64,000 nt of DNA, from assembly GCA_020853975.1 (NCBI GenBank), contig JADYXW010000041.1:30541-94540 (forward strand). Direction: 5' to 3'. A program made the position numbers and the translations under genes. Positions 18,568 to 27,618 of the stretch are shown piece after piece. This DNA is from Phycisphaerales bacterium (GTDB lineage: Bacteria > Planctomycetota > Phycisphaerae > Phycisphaerales > UBA1924). Every line of letters starts with the position of its first letter. The stretch's first letter is position 1. The notes below the pieces were generated by a model that was given only the letters and a program-made list of their open reading frames with translations, searched no databases and had not been told where the DNA came from.

Positions 18568-20553
18568 ATGCCCACCACGCTGCTAGAGAACCTCCGCACG
18601 CCGCACGACCTCAGGGCCATCCCCGTGGCACAGTTGCCGCAACTGGCGGCGGAAATCCGGGGTGTCATCACCTCGCAGGTCTCGAAGGCGGGAGGGCACC
18701 TGGCGCCGAATCTGGGGGTGGTCGAGCTGACCATTGCGCTCCACTACGTTTTCGATTTCTCTTTCGACCGCCTGCTCTTTGACGTGGGCCATCAGTGCTA
18801 TCCGCACAAGCTGCTGACCGGGCGGTTGGAGAAGTTCTCGGGGCTGCGGACGCGGGAGGGCGTCGCCGGGTTCCCGGAGCCGCGTGAGAGCCCGTTCGAC
18901 CTCTTCAGTGTGGGACACGCGGGCACGGCGATCTCGACCGCGGTTGGAATGGCGCGGGGCGATACGCTGAACAAGGATGCCTTTGACCCCAAGACCAACC
19001 CCAACGGGAGGCGGGTCGTCTCGCTCATCGGCGACGCGTCGATCGTGAACGGCGTCGCCATGGAAGGGCTCAACAACGCGGGAACGCTCAAACGACAGTT
19101 CCTGGTGGTGCTGAACGACAATGGGATGTCCATCAGCAAGCCTCAGGGGGCGCTCTCCCACTACTTCGACAGGCTGCGGCTGTCGCCGTTCTACAGCGAC
19201 CTCAAGAGGCAGGCGAAGGAAGCCCTTCGCGGGATGCCGGGCGGAGAGACGCTCCGGGGGACGTACCACAAGCTGGGCGAGGCCTGTAAGGCCGTTGCGA
19301 ACGAGGGCGCCTGGTTCGAGCACTTCGGGCTGGTCACGGTCGGCCCGATCGACGGGCACGACATCCCCAGGCTGATCGAGTACCTCAGAGAAGCGAGGGA
19401 CTTCGACCGCCCCATGGTGTTGCACGTGCACACGGTCAAGGGCAAGGGCTACGAGTTCTCGGAGACCGACAGCACGACGTTTCACTCGCCCCCCGCGTTC
19501 AAGATGGAGCCGGGGCTGGAGAAGCAGGGCTGCCGCGTCGAACTCCGCACCGAAGGGCGCAGCTTCACCACGGCCTTTGCCGACGCGCTGGGCGACCTCA
19601 TGGAGCGGGACCCGAAGATTGTCACCTGCACCGCGGCGATGCCCGACGGCACGGGGCTAAGCAAGATCCTTCCCCGCTTTCCGGAGCGAGCTTGGGACGT
19701 GGGCATCTGCGAAAGCCACGCCATGGACATGATGGCGGGCCTGGCCAAGACCGGCTGGAAGCCCTTCCTCGCGGTGTACTCCACGTTCTTCCAGAGAGCC
19801 TTTGATCAGGCGTTCCAGGAGGCGTCGCTTCAGGGCTTGCCGGTCAGGCTGTGCCTGGATCGGGCGGGTTTGGTCGGCGGCGACGGCGCGGTGCACCACG
19901 GTTTCTGCGACATCGCGCTTCTCCGGACGCTCCCCGGGGCCACGATCACCGCGGCGATCGACGAGCCGAGCCTCGTCGCGGCACTCGAGTTCATGAGGGG
20001 GTACGACGACGGGCTCTCGGCCGTGCGGTACCCGCGTGAGGCCGTGAGCGACCGTTTGACCATGGCAAAGTGCCCGCCGTTCGTGCTCGGCAAGGGCCGC
20101 TGCCTGACCCCTCAGTTCGACGTGCTGGAGGGAGGGTCCGTCCCCGATGCCGCGGTGCTGGCGTTCGGGACCATCGCATTCAGCGCGCTGGAAGCCTCGG
20201 GCTCGCTCCTCGCGGCGGGCGACGTGGCGGTGTGGGATGCTCGGTTTGCAAAGCCCGTGGACACGGCCCTGATCCGCCGCCTGGTCGAGCTGCGGGTACC
20301 CATCGTGACCGTCGAGGACCATGGCGTGACGGGCGGCTTCGGCTCCGCGGTGCTCGAGGCAGCGTCGGCCATGGGGCTTGACACCTCCGGCATCACGCGT
20401 CTGGGTCTGCCTGACGCCTGGATCTACCAGGGCTCGCGGGCGGGGCAGCTCGCGGAGGTCGGGCTCGACGCCGCGGGCATCGCCCGGTCGACGGCGGCGG
20501 TGATGGCGGGAAGGCCGCGCGACCGTTCCGCCGTGAAGTCCGCGCGGGCCTGA
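18568..20553 (+). CDS. dxs: 1-deoxy-D-xylulose-5-phosphate synthase
   Basis: HYVFDFSFDRLLFDVGHQCYPHKLLTGR; FDLFSVGHAGTAISTAVGMA; DGHDIPRLIEYL; HVHTVKGKGY. Confidence 0.93.
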   Translation: MPTTLLENLRTPHDLRAIPVAQLPQLAAEIRGVITSQVSKAGGHLAPNLGVVELTIALHYVFDFSFDRLLFDVGHQCYPHKLLTGRLEKFSGLRTREGVAGFPEPRESPFDLFSVGHAGTAISTAVGMARGDTLNKDAFDPKTNPNGRRVVSLIGDASIVNGVAMEGLNNAGTLKRQFLVVLNDNGMSISKPQGALSHYFDRLRLSPFYSDLKRQAKEALRGMPGGETLRGTYHKLGEACKAVANEGAWFEHFGLVTVGPIDGHDIPRLIEYLREARDFDRPMVLHVHTVKGKGYEFSETDSTTFHSPPAFKMEPGLEKQGCRVELRTEGRSFTTAFADALGDLMERDPKIVTCTAAMPDGTGLSKILPRFPERAWDVGICESHAMDMMAGLAKTGWKPFLAVYSTFFQRAFDQAFQEASLQGLPVRLCLDRAGLVGGDGAVHHGFCDIALLRTLPGATITAAIDEPSLVAALEFMRGYDDGLSAVRYPREAVSDRLTMAKCPPFVLGKGRCLTPQFDVLEGGSVPDAAVLAFGTIAFSALEASGSLLAAGDVAVWDARFAKPVDTALIRRLVELRVPIVTVEDHGVTGGFGSAVLEAASAMGLDTSGITRLGLPDAWIYQGSRAGQLAEVGLDAAGIARSTAAVMAGRPRDRSAVKSARA

Positions 20554-20640
20554 GGCCTGCCGGCTGCACAGGGGCGGCGGAACGGGTACGCTCCTGCATC
20601 GTGGTGGGCCGGACCCATCTCGATCCGTCGAGCCTCATAG

Positions 20641-21501
20641 ATGCCCCGATCCACCGTGCTGCTCGTCAACCCTTCGAAGCCCGCCGCCAAGAGCGCCGCG
20701 GCGAGCGTGCGCGAGTTGGTGCAAGCCCACGGGGAGCTGCTGGGTGAGTTTGCGGCGGACGGCGCGGCACTGCCCCCGCAGGCCGCGCGGGCGGACCTTG
20801 TTGTGGTGTTCGGCGGGGATGGCACGCTGCTCTCGCAGTCGCGCCGCTGCCTGGATATCCGCGGCTCGCTGCTGGGCATCAATATGGGAAGGCTCGGGTT
20901 CCTCGCGGAGTTCGATCTCGCGGCCATCCGAGAGCAGGCCGCGGGCATCTTCGGCGATGGCGCCATCTCGACAGAGAGCTACGGCGTGCTGCGGGTGGAG
21001 GTGGAACGCAAGGGCCGGGTTGAGTTCGCGGGGCTCGCACTCAACGACGCCGTGGTGACCGCGGGCCCGCCATACCGGATGATCAGCGCTTCCATCACGA
21101 TCGACGGGCACACCGGGCCCAGCATGGCGGGCGACGGTGTGGTGGTATGCACGGCGCTGGGGTCCACGGCGTACAACATGTCCGCGGGCGGCCCGATTCT
21201 CTCTCCCGCGGTCGACGCCCTCGCGATTACGCCCATTGCGGCGCACTCCCTCTCGTTCAGGCCGGTCGTTGTGCCCGGGTCCTCTCGCGTCGAGATTTCC
21301 CTGGCCCGGGCGAACTCGGACACGAGCGGCCTAGGAACCACTCTTGTGCTCGACGGGCAGAGTCACTTCACGATCCGCACGGGGGACCTGATCCGCGTTG
21401 TGAAGGACGGACGCACCGTCCGGCTTGTGCGGAACCCTCGCAGCGACTACTGGTCGAGGTTGATCGGGAAGCTGTATTGGGCAAGCACTCCCCGCACCTG
21501 A
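20641..21501 (+). CDS. nadK: NAD kinase
   Basis: VVVFGGDGTLLSQSRR; GINMGRLGFLAEF; GDGVVVCTALGSTAYNMSAGGPIL. Confidence 0.93.
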   Translation: MPRSTVLLVNPSKPAAKSAAASVRELVQAHGELLGEFAADGAALPPQAARADLVVVFGGDGTLLSQSRRCLDIRGSLLGINMGRLGFLAEFDLAAIREQAAGIFGDGAISTESYGVLRVEVERKGRVEFAGLALNDAVVTAGPPYRMISASITIDGHTGPSMAGDGVVVCTALGSTAYNMSAGGPILSPAVDALAITPIAAHSLSFRPVVVPGSSRVEISLARANSDTSGLGTTLVLDGQSHFTIRTGDLIRVVKDGRTVRLVRNPRSDYWSRLIGKLYWASTPRT

Positions 21502-21533
21502 CGCCCCGGCCCCGAGGATCGCTATGATCTTCA

Positions 21534-22208
21534 GTGCAACGGGGATTCACACTCATCGAACTGCTCGTGGTTATCGCAATCATCGCGCTCTTGCTGGGCA
21601 TTCTGCTGCCCACGCTCGCAGCGGGCCGCGAGGCCGCCCGGGCCTCGGTGTGCATGTCCAACGAGCGTCAGGCGTTCATCGCGATCCGGGCGTACGCGGA
21701 CGAGAACAAGGGGCAGACACCCGCCCTGGGGGTGCCGTACGCGGCGCTCCCGAACTGGGGGCTGGTCGTGCAGGCAACCGCCGGGCTGAACGGCAGCACC
21801 TCGGCGGAGCTCTTCGCTGCGGGCTCCGTCCTGGTCTGCCCGACGGCTCGGGGGAAGTATGGCCCGTCTATGCAGCGGACCTATGCCATCAACGTGACGG
21901 GACACGCGGGGACTGGCACCGACCCGGACCACTATGACGCCGGAGCTGGGGCAGCGATCCGGATCGACCGCGTCGATCGTCCCTCCGACCGCGCGCTGCT
22001 CGTGGACTCGAAGCCGGCCCCGGTGACCCCCCCGGCACCGCCCCCCACCCGCACCGCGAGCGTCATCGACTTCCGCGACCCCCTGACCACCGAGGCGCGG
22101 CTCTCACGAATCCACTCCTCGGGCCGCGGGTGGAACACCGGGATGCTCGACGGCTCCGCCCGTCTCTTCACCGAGATCCCCGGACTCTGGACGGAACCCC
22201 TGCCCTGA
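21534..22208 (+). CDS. Prepilin-type N-terminal cleavage/methylation domain protein
   Basis: GTG start; [38 protein letters not shown]; late [17 protein letters not shown]. Confidence 0.88.
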   Translation: MQRGFTLIELLVVIAIIALLLGILLPTLAAGREAARASVCMSNERQAFIAIRAYADENKGQTPALGVPYAALPNWGLVVQATAGLNGSTSAELFAAGSVLVCPTARGKYGPSMQRTYAINVTGHAGTGTDPDHYDAGAGAAIRIDRVDRPSDRALLVDSKPAPVTPPAPPPTRTASVIDFRDPLTTEARLSRIHSSGRGWNTGMLDGSARLFTEIPGLWTEPLP

Positions 22209-22235
22209 TGCTCCGCCTGAAAGCCGGTCCGGCCC

Positions 22236-22700
22236 TTGCCCAATAACACGGCATCGGGCGGACGCCCGCGGAAGGGGTGGCGCATGCACGCGGCGAGACT
22301 CTCCATGGATCAGCCAGGCTTTCAGCCCAACGCCAGCGCCGATCAGCCCGACCCCATGTTCGACCCCCACGCCCAGGAGTGGGAGAAGAACTACGCGATG
22401 CTCTCGCACCTGAGCCTCATCGCCGCGCACGTGCTGCCCGTGGTCCCAACGCTCGTCATCTGGCTCATCAAGCGGGACCAGTCGCCCTTTGTCGATGATC
22501 ATGGAAAGGAAGCGCTCAACTTCCAGATCAGCCTGTGCCTCTACATCGTCGCGAGCGTGATTCTCGCGTTCTGCGGCGTCGGGTTCGTGCTCGTCGTCGG
22601 CGCGTACGCGCTCGGCGTCGTCGGCATGATCCTGGCCACAATGGCCGCGAGCAAGGGCCGTTACTACCGCTACCCGATGTGCGTGAGGCTGGTTCGCTAG
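22236..22700 (+). CDS. DUF4870-like membrane protein
   Basis: NYAMLSHLSLIAAHVLPVVPTLVIWLIKRDQSPFVDDHGKEALNFQISLCLYIVASVIL. Confidence 0.82.
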   Translation: MPNNTASGGRPRKGWRMHAARLSMDQPGFQPNASADQPDPMFDPHAQEWEKNYAMLSHLSLIAAHVLPVVPTLVIWLIKRDQSPFVDDHGKEALNFQISLCLYIVASVILAFCGVGFVLVVGAYALGVVGMILATMAASKGRYYRYPMCVRLVR

Positions 22701-23413
22701 AGGCTCTTTGAGCTGGGGGCAGGGGCAGGATCGACGCCCCACAGCAGGCCCTGTTCGCGCCGATGGCACCACAGCCGCAGGTCGTGGTCCGCGTAGGTGA
22801 AGCCACGCTTGAAGGTGGCGTCCGCCTCGCCTCCTCCATCGGGATGGAAGTGGCTGATCTTCGCCCGGGGTTCAAAGACCCAGTTACCCAGGCACGAAAT
22901 GGTCACGCCGAGCTCGGCATCGTTGAGCAGGTGGTAGTAGCCGGGCATGAACAGCCTGCCCTGGGGGTCCGCCCGGCGAAAGCGGTCCAGGAACGCTCGC
23001 CCGAGGAGCGGGAAGGCGAGCTCGTACGCGCCGGGGATGTTCTCCTGGGCCAGCCCCACCACGCCGTCGGAGTCCGGGAAGTGATCGAGCAAGGTCGCGG
23101 TCGCGATGTCGAGGGTTTCGGAGCCGAAGAGGCAATCATCCGTGCAGAACAACCCGTGAGCGCCAACCAGCGACCGAAACACGAAGTTCAGTGGGGCGGT
23201 GCAGCCGATCCGCTTGTTCACTTCCGTGCTGTAGACGCACTCCACGAGCCCCGGGTAGCGCGAGCAGGTCTCGATGGTTCCCGGGTCGCCCGCAGCGACG
23301 CAGACCCGCGCCGGGTAGCCCGAAGCCCGCACCGACTCGATCATCGCAGACAGTCGCTCGGGGCGTTTGTAGGATGCGAGGAACAGGTCGACCGGTGGGC
23401 GTGGGTCGCTCAT
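22697..23413 (-). CDS. Glycosyltransferase-like protein (GT-A/GT2-type)
   Basis: VDLFLASYKRPERLSAMIESVRASGYPARVCVAAGDPG...LFCTDDCLFG (DxD-like), conserved HFHPDGGG region. Confidence 0.6.
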   Translation of the reverse strand: MSDPRPPVDLFLASYKRPERLSAMIESVRASGYPARVCVAAGDPGTIETCSRYPGLVECVYSTEVNKRIGCTAPLNFVFRSLVGAHGLFCTDDCLFGSETLDIATATLLDHFPDSDGVVGLAQENIPGAYELAFPLLGRAFLDRFRRADPQGRLFMPGYYHLLNDAELGVTISCLGNWVFEPRAKISHFHPDGGGEADATFKRGFTYADHDLRLWCHRREQGLLWGVDPAPAPSSKSL

Positions 23414-24645
23414 ACCACTGGCTCCGCACGGGGTGCCGAAGTGACGGCCTGTGGCCTGAACCAGGCGCGAGCGTCCCGGAATGCCCGCTGCCGCTCCGAG
23501 TCCACGAGCAGACCCGGAGTCTGCGTCCAGCGGATGGGGTTGAGCCCGTTCAGACGTTCAACCAATCCCGCGTCGTTGTCCGGGGTGATGACGTGCATGG
23601 GTTCGGGTCGCAGCGCTGTGCCGGCGTCGACACGGTCGACAGGCGTCGGCCGACCACTCGCCCACGCGGGCTCGCCGTGGAGTGCGTCATCGACCCCGAC
23701 CCAGGGAACCTGCTTGGCATCGAGTGCGGCGGCGACGTGGGCCGCGTTCCGGCCCAGGCCCCAGAGGACCACGTCGCGCCCGGGCTCCGCCATGCCCGCG
23801 ATCAGACCTGCCCGGAGCGCATGCGCCCTGGACGCGGCATGGACCAATCCGCCCTGAGTCTGCAGCACGTGCCGGGGCGGTGCGCCGCAGAAGCCGAGTC
23901 TTGACCACCATCTCCCGAAGAGTTCCGGGTGCCTCGTCTGCGTTTCGAGCACCGCGCGACCCGAGGCCCGGAGCCAGCCGCGCGCCAGGCGCTCCGCGAC
24001 GAGCCCGTCGATCCACGAGGCGACCGCCGCCTCTGTGGCGCCGTTCGCGAGTGCGGCCGCCGCTCGGACCATGAGACCGGTCGCGGGCTCCGGGGCCTGG
24101 GGCCGAAGCGTGAACGCGGCGATGGACTCTGGCCGGACGCGCCACCAGGCGCCGCTCGCAGCGAGGCCAAGCTGAAGCCTGTACCACCACGCTTCCCGCG
24201 CGGGCGTGGATGCGAGCGCTGTCGCGACCGCCGCCCGACGAGTCAGCATCGCGACGGGGGGTATCCAATCGGCGGCACAAAGAGCCGCGAGATCGAGCAC
24301 CTCTCCAAGGCCCTCGACCCGGTTCCCCGGCACAACCCCCAGGGGACACCAGCCCACCCAGGAGCCGGCGCTACCGACAGCGTCTGATGGAAGGTCGTTG
24401 AGCAGCACTCGCAGCGCGTGCGGCGCCAGCTCGTCGCGATCGTCCATCCACAGGAAATACTCGCACCGCGAGGCCGCCGCGACCGACAGGAGCGCCGAGA
24501 CCGGCTCTGTTCCGGAGACCACGCGGACTTCGCACGGCGTGTGGACCGACTGGGCCTCGGCCTGCGACTTGGCGCGGGCGGCCAGAGCGTGGTCCTGCCC
24601 GGCGAGCACCGCGATGCAGACCGGGTGTTGCGCTGAGTGCGACAC
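23410..24645 (-). CDS. Glycosyltransferase-like protein
   Basis: VCIAVLAGQDHALAARAKSQAEAQ...CEYFLWMDDRDELAPHALRVLLNDL. 4-nt overlap with the downstream GT gene. Confidence 0.5.
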   Translation of the reverse strand: MSHSAQHPVCIAVLAGQDHALAARAKSQAEAQSVHTPCEVRVVSGTEPVSALLSVAAASRCEYFLWMDDRDELAPHALRVLLNDLPSDAVGSAGSWVGWCPLGVVPGNRVEGLGEVLDLAALCAADWIPPVAMLTRRAAVATALASTPAREAWWYRLQLGLAASGAWWRVRPESIAAFTLRPQAPEPATGLMVRAAAALANGATEAAVASWIDGLVAERLARGWLRASGRAVLETQTRHPELFGRWWSRLGFCGAPPRHVLQTQGGLVHAASRAHALRAGLIAGMAEPGRDVVLWGLGRNAAHVAAALDAKQVPWVGVDDALHGEPAWASGRPTPVDRVDAGTALRPEPMHVITPDNDAGLVERLNGLNPIRWTQTPGLLVDSERQRAFRDARAWFRPQAVTSAPRAEPVV

Positions 24646-24711
24646 GCCGTGCTATCGGCCCGAGCCTTCCGCAGGCTTGAGCCTGTGGGCCCGTTCCCGG
24701 GACTCTGCGGT

Positions 24712-26979
24712 TCACGGGCCCCGGAGAAGCTCGAGCCTCAGGACCGCGTGACCATCGAGCTGGAAGTACTCCACCTCGATCTGCACCCTGGCGTCGCTCG
24801 GCAGGTCGAAGGTGCCGGAGTCCTGGGCCGGGGCATGGTGTGTCCAGTCTTCGATCACGGTGCGGGGCTCGGCGCCGTCGATACGGACCCGGACCCGCAC
24901 GCCGTCGTCACTGGTCGTTCGGACCGTCCACGCCCCGGCTGGCAGTGGCAGCTCGGTCAACGCGATGATCCCATAGTTCGAGCCACCGGGCAGGCTGTCT
25001 CGGGCGACACCCAGGCCGGGCAGGGAGCGCAGACCGCCCCCTCCCAACGGGAGGTTGAGGTCGCCGCGAAGTTGGAAGGACGTGCCGCCCGGGCCGGCCG
25101 CTCGCCAAGCGGCAAGGTCCTGCCTCGGGTCCACTGGGGAGGGAAATGCGGAGCAGTGCCAAGTCGTCCGCAGCATGGCGCCCTGCTTCTGCCAGGAAGC
25201 GCCTCCCGCATCGACGGAGAGCGCGTACTGGCACAGGCCCTCTGCCACAGGCACGCACTCGATCTCAACCATGCCGTCGCGGTTCCATACGCGGGCATGT
25301 ACGTCATCAGAGGCCCCAACCACGGCTCGCGTCGCACCGAAGACCTGCCAGCGATCCGCACCGGCGCCGGCCCCCGCGTACCGCATCATGGGCGACTCAT
25401 GGTCCCACGGCCCCCACTCCCCCATGATGATGTGCTGGCGTCCCCTCAACGCAGCTCGGGCTCCCAGGGGGCTCGACAAGCCTTCGGCCTTCCACGCTCC
25501 GGAGGTGGAGGGCCGCTCGGCGGCTCCATCGGTCAGGAGCGAGATGCCAGCGGAGAGATCGAACTCCTGCGCTCCGTCCGACGCAAGCTCGACGACGTTC
25601 GCGTGATACGCGTTGCCCTTCGCGTGGGTGCCGTCCGGGTCTCGCACCTGCAGCACCGTCAGGGGAGGAGGCTTGCCCCCGACCCAGGCGAATGGGTGGT
25701 GTCCGTCAATACGAACGAGGTTGTGCGAGAACTCGTTGTGCGAGGGCCCCTTGTAGCGAGCTCTCACTCCCGGCGTAGCGAGCAGCCCCTTGTCGTCGTC
25801 CCACCAGAGGTGAAGCGCGACGCGGTTGTTGACGAAGGTATTGTTGCGGATGAGGTGACCCCCGCCGTGCTCGATGTTGATCGCGCCGCGCTCGAGCCCG
25901 TAGCCCATTGCGCCGTTATCTTCGAACGTGTTGTCCTCGACGGCCCAGCCGTTGGAGTACCCGCCCCAGATGCCGCAGATCGCGTTGTCCACGATGCGAT
26001 TGGCGATGACGATGCAGCGATCACTGAACGTGTGCTCCAGGCCGTGGGCGACAGCATGACTCAGGTCGTTGCCGATGAAGACGTTCTCGGTACAGCCCGC
26101 GGCTGCGTAGTCAAAGTCCGGGCTCGGGGGCGGAGTCTCACCCAAGCTCTCCTTGCCCCCGAAACCGAAGAACCCGTCCCCGCCGTGGGTCGCCGAGTTC
26201 TCGATGAAGATGTTGCGCTGGCAGGCCTCGAAGCAGAGGATTCCGGCGGAGTCCTGCCCTCGGTTGTACACGTCGTGGCTGTATCCGCGGACGCAGAAAT
26301 CAAGGGCATTTCTCGACACGAGGTTGTCGGAGCTTCGCCAGAGTGCGAGCCCCCACCCGGACAGGAAAGACGCGTCGCAGTCCACGATGCGTGACCTCTG
26401 CACGCGGTCGAGGATGATGCCGTTCTGCCCGGTTCGGACGCGGACATCGCGGATGGCCACTCCCGACGCCCGCTCCACGACGACGGCCCCTCCATAGCGG
26501 CTCATCCACTCGTGCCGATCGTTCTCGTGAGGCCACAACCAATCGGCAGAATCCTCTCGCTGCGGGGTGCTGCGGAGCCGCTGGCGGAAGTTGTCGTGGA
26601 AGCGGGCGCCCTCGAGCCCGAAGCCATCGCAGTTCGAGGCATAGAGGCCGACCTTGTAGCCGGCAACCTTGGCGTGCTCGATTCGCACGCGCCGCACGCC
26701 GTCGACGCGAACGCCGATCCCCGTGAGAGTGTCCCAGGCCGCCAGCCCGGGCGTGTCCCCGACACTGGCTCCTCTCAGCACGGCCCCGGGCTCGAATCGC
26801 ACCGTAACGTCGTCGGCGACGACATGGATGACGCCGTCGCCGTCGGTGTCCGGGATGATCGTTCCCTCGGGGACGCGGATGATGCAGGACTCGGTGATGC
26901 GGACATTGTCCCGGTCCACGACCACAACCGGGAGGTCCGCGTGCTGCACGAGGAGTGAGATCACGAGCGGGGTCAGCAT
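24712..26979 (-). CDS. Secreted right-handed parallel beta-helix protein with C-terminal PA14-like domain
   Basis: N-terminal hydrophobic segment, repeated N-rich beta-helix signatures (IENSATHGGDGF, VFIGNDLSHAVAHG, VIANRIVDNAICGIWGG, IRNNTFVNNRVALH), C-terminal LPAGAWTVRTTSDDGVRVRVRIDG...VQIEVEYFQLDGHAVLRLEL. Confidence 0.78.
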   Translation of the reverse strand: MLTPLVISLLVQHADLPVVVVDRDNVRITESCIIRVPEGTIIPDTDGDGVIHVVADDVTVRFEPGAVLRGASVGDTPGLAAWDTLTGIGVRVDGVRRVRIEHAKVAGYKVGLYASNCDGFGLEGARFHDNFRQRLRSTPQREDSADWLWPHENDRHEWMSRYGGAVVVERASGVAIRDVRVRTGQNGIILDRVQRSRIVDCDASFLSGWGLALWRSSDNLVSRNALDFCVRGYSHDVYNRGQDSAGILCFEACQRNIFIENSATHGGDGFFGFGGKESLGETPPPSPDFDYAAAGCTENVFIGNDLSHAVAHGLEHTFSDRCIVIANRIVDNAICGIWGGYSNGWAVEDNTFEDNGAMGYGLERGAINIEHGGGHLIRNNTFVNNRVALHLWWDDDKGLLATPGVRARYKGPSHNEFSHNLVRIDGHHPFAWVGGKPPPLTVLQVRDPDGTHAKGNAYHANVVELASDGAQEFDLSAGISLLTDGAAERPSTSGAWKAEGLSSPLGARAALRGRQHIIMGEWGPWDHESPMMRYAGAGAGADRWQVFGATRAVVGASDDVHARVWNRDGMVEIECVPVAEGLCQYALSVDAGGASWQKQGAMLRTTWHCSAFPSPVDPRQDLAAWRAAGPGGTSFQLRGDLNLPLGGGGLRSLPGLGVARDSLPGGSNYGIIALTELPLPAGAWTVRTTSDDGVRVRVRIDGAEPRTVIEDWTHHAPAQDSGTFDLPSDARVQIEVEYFQLDGHAVLRLELLRGP

Positions 26980-27008
26980 CGTGAAGCCTACGTCGCCGCG
27001 ACGGGCAG

Positions 27009-27050
27009 AAAAAAACACGCCGCCCCGGTTGGGAGCGGCGTGCGTGTTCA
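27009..27050 (-). terminator. Rho-independent terminator downstream of the HU-like gene
   Basis: Reverse strand: CACGCCGCTCCCAACCGGGGCGGCGTGTTTTTTT. Confidence 0.8.
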
Positions 27051-27067
27051 GTCAGCGTGGCGCGGGC

Positions 27068-27445
27068 TCACACCATGGACTTGAGGCCCTTGAGGGGGCG
27101 GATGCGGATGGCGGTGCTGGCGGGCTTGGCCTTGAACACCTTCTCGAGCTTGGTGAAGGGGTCGATGCCCTTGCGCTCCTTGGTGGCGGGCTTGAAGATG
27201 CTCTTGACCTTCATGAGGCCGGGGACGACGAAGATCTTGGGCTTGTCTGCGCCGGGCTTGGCCAGGTCGGCGGCCATGACCTTGGACAGGGTCTCGAACA
27301 CGCCGGCCACGTCCTTGCGCTTCAGGCCGTTGTGCTCGGCGAGCATGTTGAACAGCTCGCTCTTCTTGCGGGGCTTGCTGCTCGCGGTGATCTTCGCGGG
27401 TTTCGGGGCGGCCTTGGTCGTTGCCTTTGCGGTCTTCTTCGCCAT
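27068..27445 (-). CDS. HU/IHF-family DNA-binding protein with Lys/Ala-rich N-terminal tail
   Basis: MAKKTAKATTKAAPKPAKITASSKPRKKSELFNMLAEHNGLKRKDVAGVFETLSKVMAADL...FKAKPASTAIRIRPLKGLKSMV. Confidence 0.78.
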   Translation of the reverse strand: MAKKTAKATTKAAPKPAKITASSKPRKKSELFNMLAEHNGLKRKDVAGVFETLSKVMAADLAKPGADKPKIFVVPGLMKVKSIFKPATKERKGIDPFTKLEKVFKAKPASTAIRIRPLKGLKSMV

Positions 27446-27492
27446 CGCAAATCTCCTGGTTGTGCGGTCCTCCAATGACCGCGTCGGGCTTT

Positions 27493-27521
27493 TTCTAGCA
27501 GGTTCCAACTGCTATCGCAAG
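27493..27521 (-). promoter_or_regulatory. Candidate promoter of the HU-like gene containing an inverted repeat
   Basis: Reverse strand TTGCGA-N17-TAGAAA. The spacer region contains TAGCAG-N7-CTGCTA (27497-27515). Confidence 0.45.
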
Positions 27522-27532
27522 TCGGCGCGGGA

Positions 27533-27567
27533 AAAAACGCCCGAATTGCGGGGGTTTTTGTCGGGCA
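27533..27567 (-). terminator. Candidate terminator downstream of the EEP-family gene
   Basis: Reverse strand GCCCGA...TCGGGCGTTTTTT. Confidence 0.4.
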
Positions 27568-27618
27568 TCAGCTTTCGTGGGCTTGAGAGTTTCCGGAAAT
27601 GGCCTGAAAGCGACGGTT

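Noticed and set aside
24637-26394. 585-aa plus-strand ORF
   Set aside because: Antisense to the beta-helix/PA14 gene, whose minus-strand translation shows a coherent fold signature.
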